From Paenibacillus macerans (GTDB taxonomy: Bacteria; Bacillota; Bacilli; Paenibacillales; Paenibacillaceae), in assembly GCF_900454495.1 (NCBI RefSeq), contig NZ_UGSI01000002.1, forward strand, positions 2,143,001 through 2,207,000: a stretch of DNA of 64,000 nt, in the 5' to 3' direction. The stretch's first letter is position 1, and every line of letters begins with the position of its first letter. The translations under genes and the position numbers were made by a program. Of this stretch, positions 60,644 to 64,000 are shown piece by piece. Under the pieces are notes generated by a model. It worked only from the letters and a program-made list of their open reading frames with translations, was not told the origin of the DNA and made no database searches.

Positions 60644-61426
60644 ATGGATTTGGGACTGAAGGGAAAGCGGGCGATCATCACGGGCGGCAGCAAAGGCATC
60701 GGCCTGGCTACGGCCTTGACGCTCGCCGGCGAAGGGGCGCAGGTGGCCCTTGTAGCCCGCGGGCTTGAGGCACTGAAGGAAGCGGAAGCTAAACTGATGG
60801 AACAAACGGGAGTCAAGCCGCTTATCCTGCAGGCGGACGTCTCCTCGGAATCCGAGGCGCGCCGGGCGGTGGAGCGGGCGGCGGAGCAGTTCGGCGGCAT
60901 CGATATTTTGGTGAATAACGCCGGAACTTCGGCTGCGCAGCCCTTCGAACAGGTGGATTCGGAAGCGTGGGGAGCCGACCTTCATCTGAAGCTGTTCGGG
61001 GCGGTGAACTTCGCCCGGGCGGCCATCCCTCATATGCGAAAGAGCGGGAGCGGCGCGATCCTCAACGTCACCGCGATCAGCGGCAAAACGCCCGGCGCCT
61101 CTTCGCTGCCCACCTCGGTCAGCCGGGCGGCCGGGCTCGCCTTAACGAAGGCGATGAGCAAGGATTTGGCGCGCGACAACATTCGCGTCAACGCCGTTTG
61201 CATCGGCCTCATCCGCAGCGATCAGATCGAGCGGAAATGGAAGGCGACGGCTCCGGAGCTTACCTGGGAGCAATTTGCCGCCGATCCCCGCTTCGGCATC
61301 CCGCTTGGCCGCATCGGCCGGGCGGAGGAGGCGGCGAAGGTGATCGCCTTCTTGGTTTCCGATGCCGCGTCGTATGTTACAGGCACGGCGGTCAACATCG
61401 ACGGAGGTTCCGCGGCGGTGCTGTAG
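60644..61426 (+). CDS. Short-chain dehydrogenase-like protein lacking the catalytic triad
   Basis: A 260-residue SDR-fold protein with an intact NAD(P) site ('ITGGSKGIGLATAL', 'DILVNNAGTS') and the usual C-terminal 'VTGTAVNIDGGSAAV'. At the catalytic positions it has A144 (usually Ser), T157 (usually Tyr) and R161 (usually Lys), with the normal 13- and 4-residue spacing. It is therefore either inactive as a classical dehydrogenase or uses another mechanism. It follows kdgA on the same strand but 263 bases away. The ATG at 60644 follows AGGAGGAATGCGGC. Confidence 0.85.
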   Translation: MDLGLKGKRAIITGGSKGIGLATALTLAGEGAQVALVARGLEALKEAEAKLMEQTGVKPLILQADVSSESEARRAVERAAEQFGGIDILVNNAGTSAAQPFEQVDSEAWGADLHLKLFGAVNFARAAIPHMRKSGSGAILNVTAISGKTPGASSLPTSVSRAAGLALTKAMSKDLARDNIRVNAVCIGLIRSDQIERKWKATAPELTWEQFAADPRFGIPLGRIGRAEEAAKVIAFLVSDAASYVTGTAVNIDGGSAAVL

Positions 61427-61476
61427 CGCGGGCGGCGCGTCAACGCAGGTGAATGGGGTCTTGAAACCTATCTATA

Positions 61477-61512
61477 GCGGTCCTGTCCGGAAAAGGCGGG
61501 ACCGCATTTTAC
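61477..61512. terminator. Rho-independent terminator
   Basis: GCGGTCC pairs with GGACCGC, followed by ATTTTACTT. It sits between convergent genes. Confidence 0.75.
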
Positions 61513-61739
61513 TTCTTTACTGTTGAAAAATAAACTTTGGCGAACCGCAAGGCGGGAATTCGCTTCATCCCTTCCGTTCCCAAAGCGCTGCCCACCGTGC
61601 CAAGCAATGCGCTCGCGGTAGCCAGTTTAATCAGGTAGTAAAGTCCGGTCCCGGCGATTAAATCCAGGATGATAAAATTCCGGATCGTAGACGCCTTGAT
61701 CGTTACAAATATAAAGGGGCGATGTTTCGTTTCGGCCAT
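61509..61739 (-). CDS. Small membrane protein of unknown function
   Basis: A 76-residue protein with two hydrophobic stretches (about 20-40 and 42-55) and basic ends ('MAETKHRPFIFVTIKAST', 'RFAKVYFSTVKK'). AAGGTGG precedes the ATG. I do not recognise a family. Confidence 0.5.
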   Translation of the reverse strand: MAETKHRPFIFVTIKASTIRNFIILDLIAGTGLYYLIKLATASALLGTVGSALGTEGMKRIPALRFAKVYFSTVKK

Positions 61740-62040
61740 GTGATTTTTCCACCTTTTCCGTAGTGTAAGAAACAGTATTCGCTGTTCATATATATTGATT
61801 GTTTGGTTTGTACCATGCGTGTAACCTGCAAGCCCCGTGCGGACTAAACCGCTTGGCGGCCTGTTTGTGCATGCCGGGCTGCAAGGAACTTAAAAAATAG
61901 CACATGGAGCTTAAAAAACAGCGGTAAGCTGAGAAAGCCCGCATGTTAAAGTTAAGTGACGAAGCTGTATAATGGAAGACACGTAATCGTTTCAGTTCGT
62001 TTGAGCTCGGTGTTATACCTTGTGATGGGAGGAATGCGGC
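61740..62040. other. Promoter-sized gap before the broken regulator
   Basis: No ORF. ACTTAAAAAATAGCACATGG and the following AGCTTAAAAAACAGCG form a short direct repeat (about 61890-61925), and a similar AACTTAAAAAA recurs after the regulator remnant at 63977. Promoter not assigned. Confidence 0.35.
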
Positions 62041-63956
62041 ATGAAGATCAGGGTCTTATTGGCGGACGACGAGCCGGTCATATTGCGCGGGCTAAAAAAA
62101 CTGATAGATTGGGAAAAACTAGGGTTTTCGATGATCGGAGAGGCCAATGACGGCAACGAACTGAGACAATTGCTGCGCGAATGCCGCCCGGATCTGATCA
62201 TCAGCGATATCAGCATGCCGGGCTGCAGCGGTATCGACATTATCCGCGAGATCCATGAACAATCCCTGCAGGTAAAAGTCGTTTTCATTAGCGCATACCA
62301 GGAGTTTGTTTATGCCCGGCAGGCGATTCAATACGGCGCCGTAGACTATTTGGTCAAGCCGGTGAACAAAGCGCATTTGGAAAGCGTCGTCGGCAAGGCG
62401 GCGGCGCTGATCCGCGAGGAAAACGAAGGCGAGCGGGCCAGGAAAAAGCTGACCCATTATGAGCGGAAACAACGCACCGTGACGATCGAAGAGTTGCTGG
62501 ACGGCTTGATGGACGGGGACAAGCGGGCAGCTTCCGAATTAACCCGCATGGGCGCGGTGGCGCTGAGCCGGCATACGAGCATCTGTTTGCTGGAGCCGGA
62601 TGAAACGATGGGAAGCGCCTCCCGCTGGGAAGAACGGGAGCGGAAGCTGGTCCATTTCGCCCTGCACAACATAATCAAAGAAACGATCGAGCCCGGCGGC
62701 AACGGCTTGATGTTCCATAAAGACGGAAGGTTCGGGATCTTGATCCAGCATGAACACGCGGACGAGCCGCGTAAGTTGGCGTACGACCTGCACGGGAAGA
62801 TCAACGCTTTCCTCAAATTGCCGGTTTCCCTGGGAATAGGCCGGCCGGTATGCGGCATCGAGGCGGCCTCCGATTCCTACCGCGCCGCATTGAAAGCGCT
62901 TAACCAAAAATATTTCACCGGCCTTAACCGGGTGAACGAGACGGATGAAACCGCGGTGGATCGCCCGGAAGAGTTATGCAGCATCGCCGAGCTGGAGGAG
63001 AACATAGCCAAGGCGCTGATGTCGCAGAACAGGGAGGAACTGCATGCGGCGGCGAACCGGCTTCTTGCGGCGATTGAGCGGCGGGCGGTAAGCAACTGGC
63101 GGTGATGAGCGTGTACAATGCGATCCAACTGCTGGATCAGCATATGGCAAAAATCGGCATCCAGTTAAGCGCATCAGGCCACGATCCCAACGCGTTGTTG
63201 GTCAGACTTTCGGGGTATGCGGCTTATGAAGGCGTAAAGAAGGAGTTTGCGGCGATCGTGGAGCGTGCCTGCGAACAGATCGTCTATAAGTTGGCAAACA
63301 AAGAAATCGCTGAGCTGCGCCGGGTCAAAACGTATATAGAGGAGCATTACGCCGAAAACATCACGCTGGAGTCCATGGCCGCTATGATTTATATGAACCC
63401 GTACTACTTCAGCAGCTTTTTCAAAAAACATACCGGAAAAAATTTCAAGCAGTATTTGACGGAGGAACGGATGAAGCATGCGCTCCGCTTGCTATTGGAG
63501 ACAGACCTGATGATCTATGAAATCGCCGAACGCGTCGGCTACAACAACGCCCGCCATTTCAGCGACATGTTCAATTGCCATGTGGCTCCGGAAGTGGATT
63601 TGAATTGGCACATCTTAAAGCTCTCCCTGCAGCCGATCGTCGAGAACGCCATCCAACATGGGTTAAAGCAGCAAGGGAGAGGTACGGTCGGGCTTACCGT
63701 CGCAAGACGCGAGCGGACCATTGTCATCACGGTTTACGATGACGGCGCCGGAATGAGTTCCGATACGCTGATGCGTTTGAACCGCGCGCTGAACGATCCT
63801 GAAGCTCCCGGCAAAAACGTCGGGCTCAAAAACGTGCACGAACGGATCAAATCGGTATTCGGCGAAACCTATGGGATCGTCATCAATAGCCGGGAGCATC
63901 TCGGCACCTCGATTGTACTTACCTTTCCCATTGTAGAGGAAACGGTACCTTCTTAA
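62041..63956 (+). pseudogene. Broken YesN-type response regulator fused to the end of a YesM-type kinase
   Basis: The first frame (62041-63105) encodes a receiver domain (D56 in 'LIISDISMPG', K in 'YLVKPVNKA') and the long linker of YesN/AraC-type regulators, then stops. The frame continues at 63102 ('MSVYNAIQLLDQHMAKIG') with the rest of the linker and an AraC helix-turn-helix ('ITLESMAAMIYMNPYYFSSF', 'YEIAERVGYNNARHFSDMF'). After 'FNCHVAPEVDLNWHILKL' it turns into the C-terminal ATPase of a YesM-type kinase ('LQPIVENAIQHGLK', 'DDGAGMSS', 'VGLKNVHERI'). Thus one frameshift plus an in-frame deletion has joined two neighbouring genes of a sugar-sensing two-component system. Confidence 0.8.
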
Positions 63957-64000
63957 AAACAACGCATGTCGAACTTAAAAAAGTTCATTCAGCCCCAGAA

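Noticed and set aside
1..64000. tRNA or rRNA genes, CRISPR arrays, intact insertion sequences
   Set aside because: None recognised on reading; the repeats found are short direct, inverted or MITE-like elements without regular spacer arrays or transposase genes.

Overview
The window looks like a chromosomal stretch of a spore-forming Bacillota, most likely Paenibacillus or a close relative. The evidence is a spoVAC-spoVAD-spoVAE operon, the conserved yqeG-yqeH-aroE-yhbY-nadD-yqeK-rsfS order, strong AGGAGG-type ribosome binding sites, many GTG/TTG starts, G+C-rich housekeeping genes and abundant plant-polysaccharide genes. This is inference from gene content; no rRNA or other marker gene is present.

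Layout. (1) 1-13.5 kb is ordinary core: the end of an M42 peptidase, spoVA, a MoxR/DUF58/transglutaminase operon and the yqe operon. (2) 13.5-20.4 kb holds an ECF sigma factor, a membrane protein and an ABC transporter whose permease gene is tandemly duplicated, then a GDSL hydrolase and gene remnants. (3) 20.5-22.3 kb is an RNase J gene. (4) 22.5-39.8 kb is a clearly A+T-richer island encoding what looks like a radical-SAM peptide (RiPP) system. It has three small four-cysteine precursor peptides with a shared leader motif, two radical SAM/SPASM enzymes and a subtilisin-like protease with an acyl-carrier-like tail. It also has a secreted phospholipase C-like protein, an ABC exporter split into separate membrane and ATPase genes, a secreted thioredoxin-like protein, an Agr-type and an OmpR-type two-component system, and two large FtsX-type permeases with one ATPase. 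Imperfect direct repeats flank the island. (5) 40.1-48.7 kb is a beta-glucoside PTS operon with a LacI-type regulator, a family 1 glycosidase, two nearly identical flavin/iron-sulfur ene-reductase-like genes and EIIA; its EIIBC gene carries a frameshift in a G run. (6) 48.7-50.3 kb is decayed DNA: intergenic repeats and the end of a GH31 glycosidase. (7) 50.3-61.8 kb has an arabinofuranosidase with its ArsR-type regulator, pectate lyase, an adaptive alkylation-repair set (ogt, adaA, alkA) and pectin/uronate catabolism (kduD, DeoR-type regulator, kduI, kdgA), with two copies of a MITE-like repeat. (8) 62.0-64.0 kb is a broken response regulator fused to the end of a sensor kinase.

How the parts fit: the island's exporter, protease and thioredoxin are expected to mature and export the Cys-rich peptides after radical SAM modification. 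The permeases and the OmpR-type system look like a self-protection and sensing module, because their two promoters share a conserved 46-bp block. Several genes in the island are visibly the product of duplication and partial deletion. The second half of the window is a plant-cell-wall and plant-glycoside utilisation neighbourhood.
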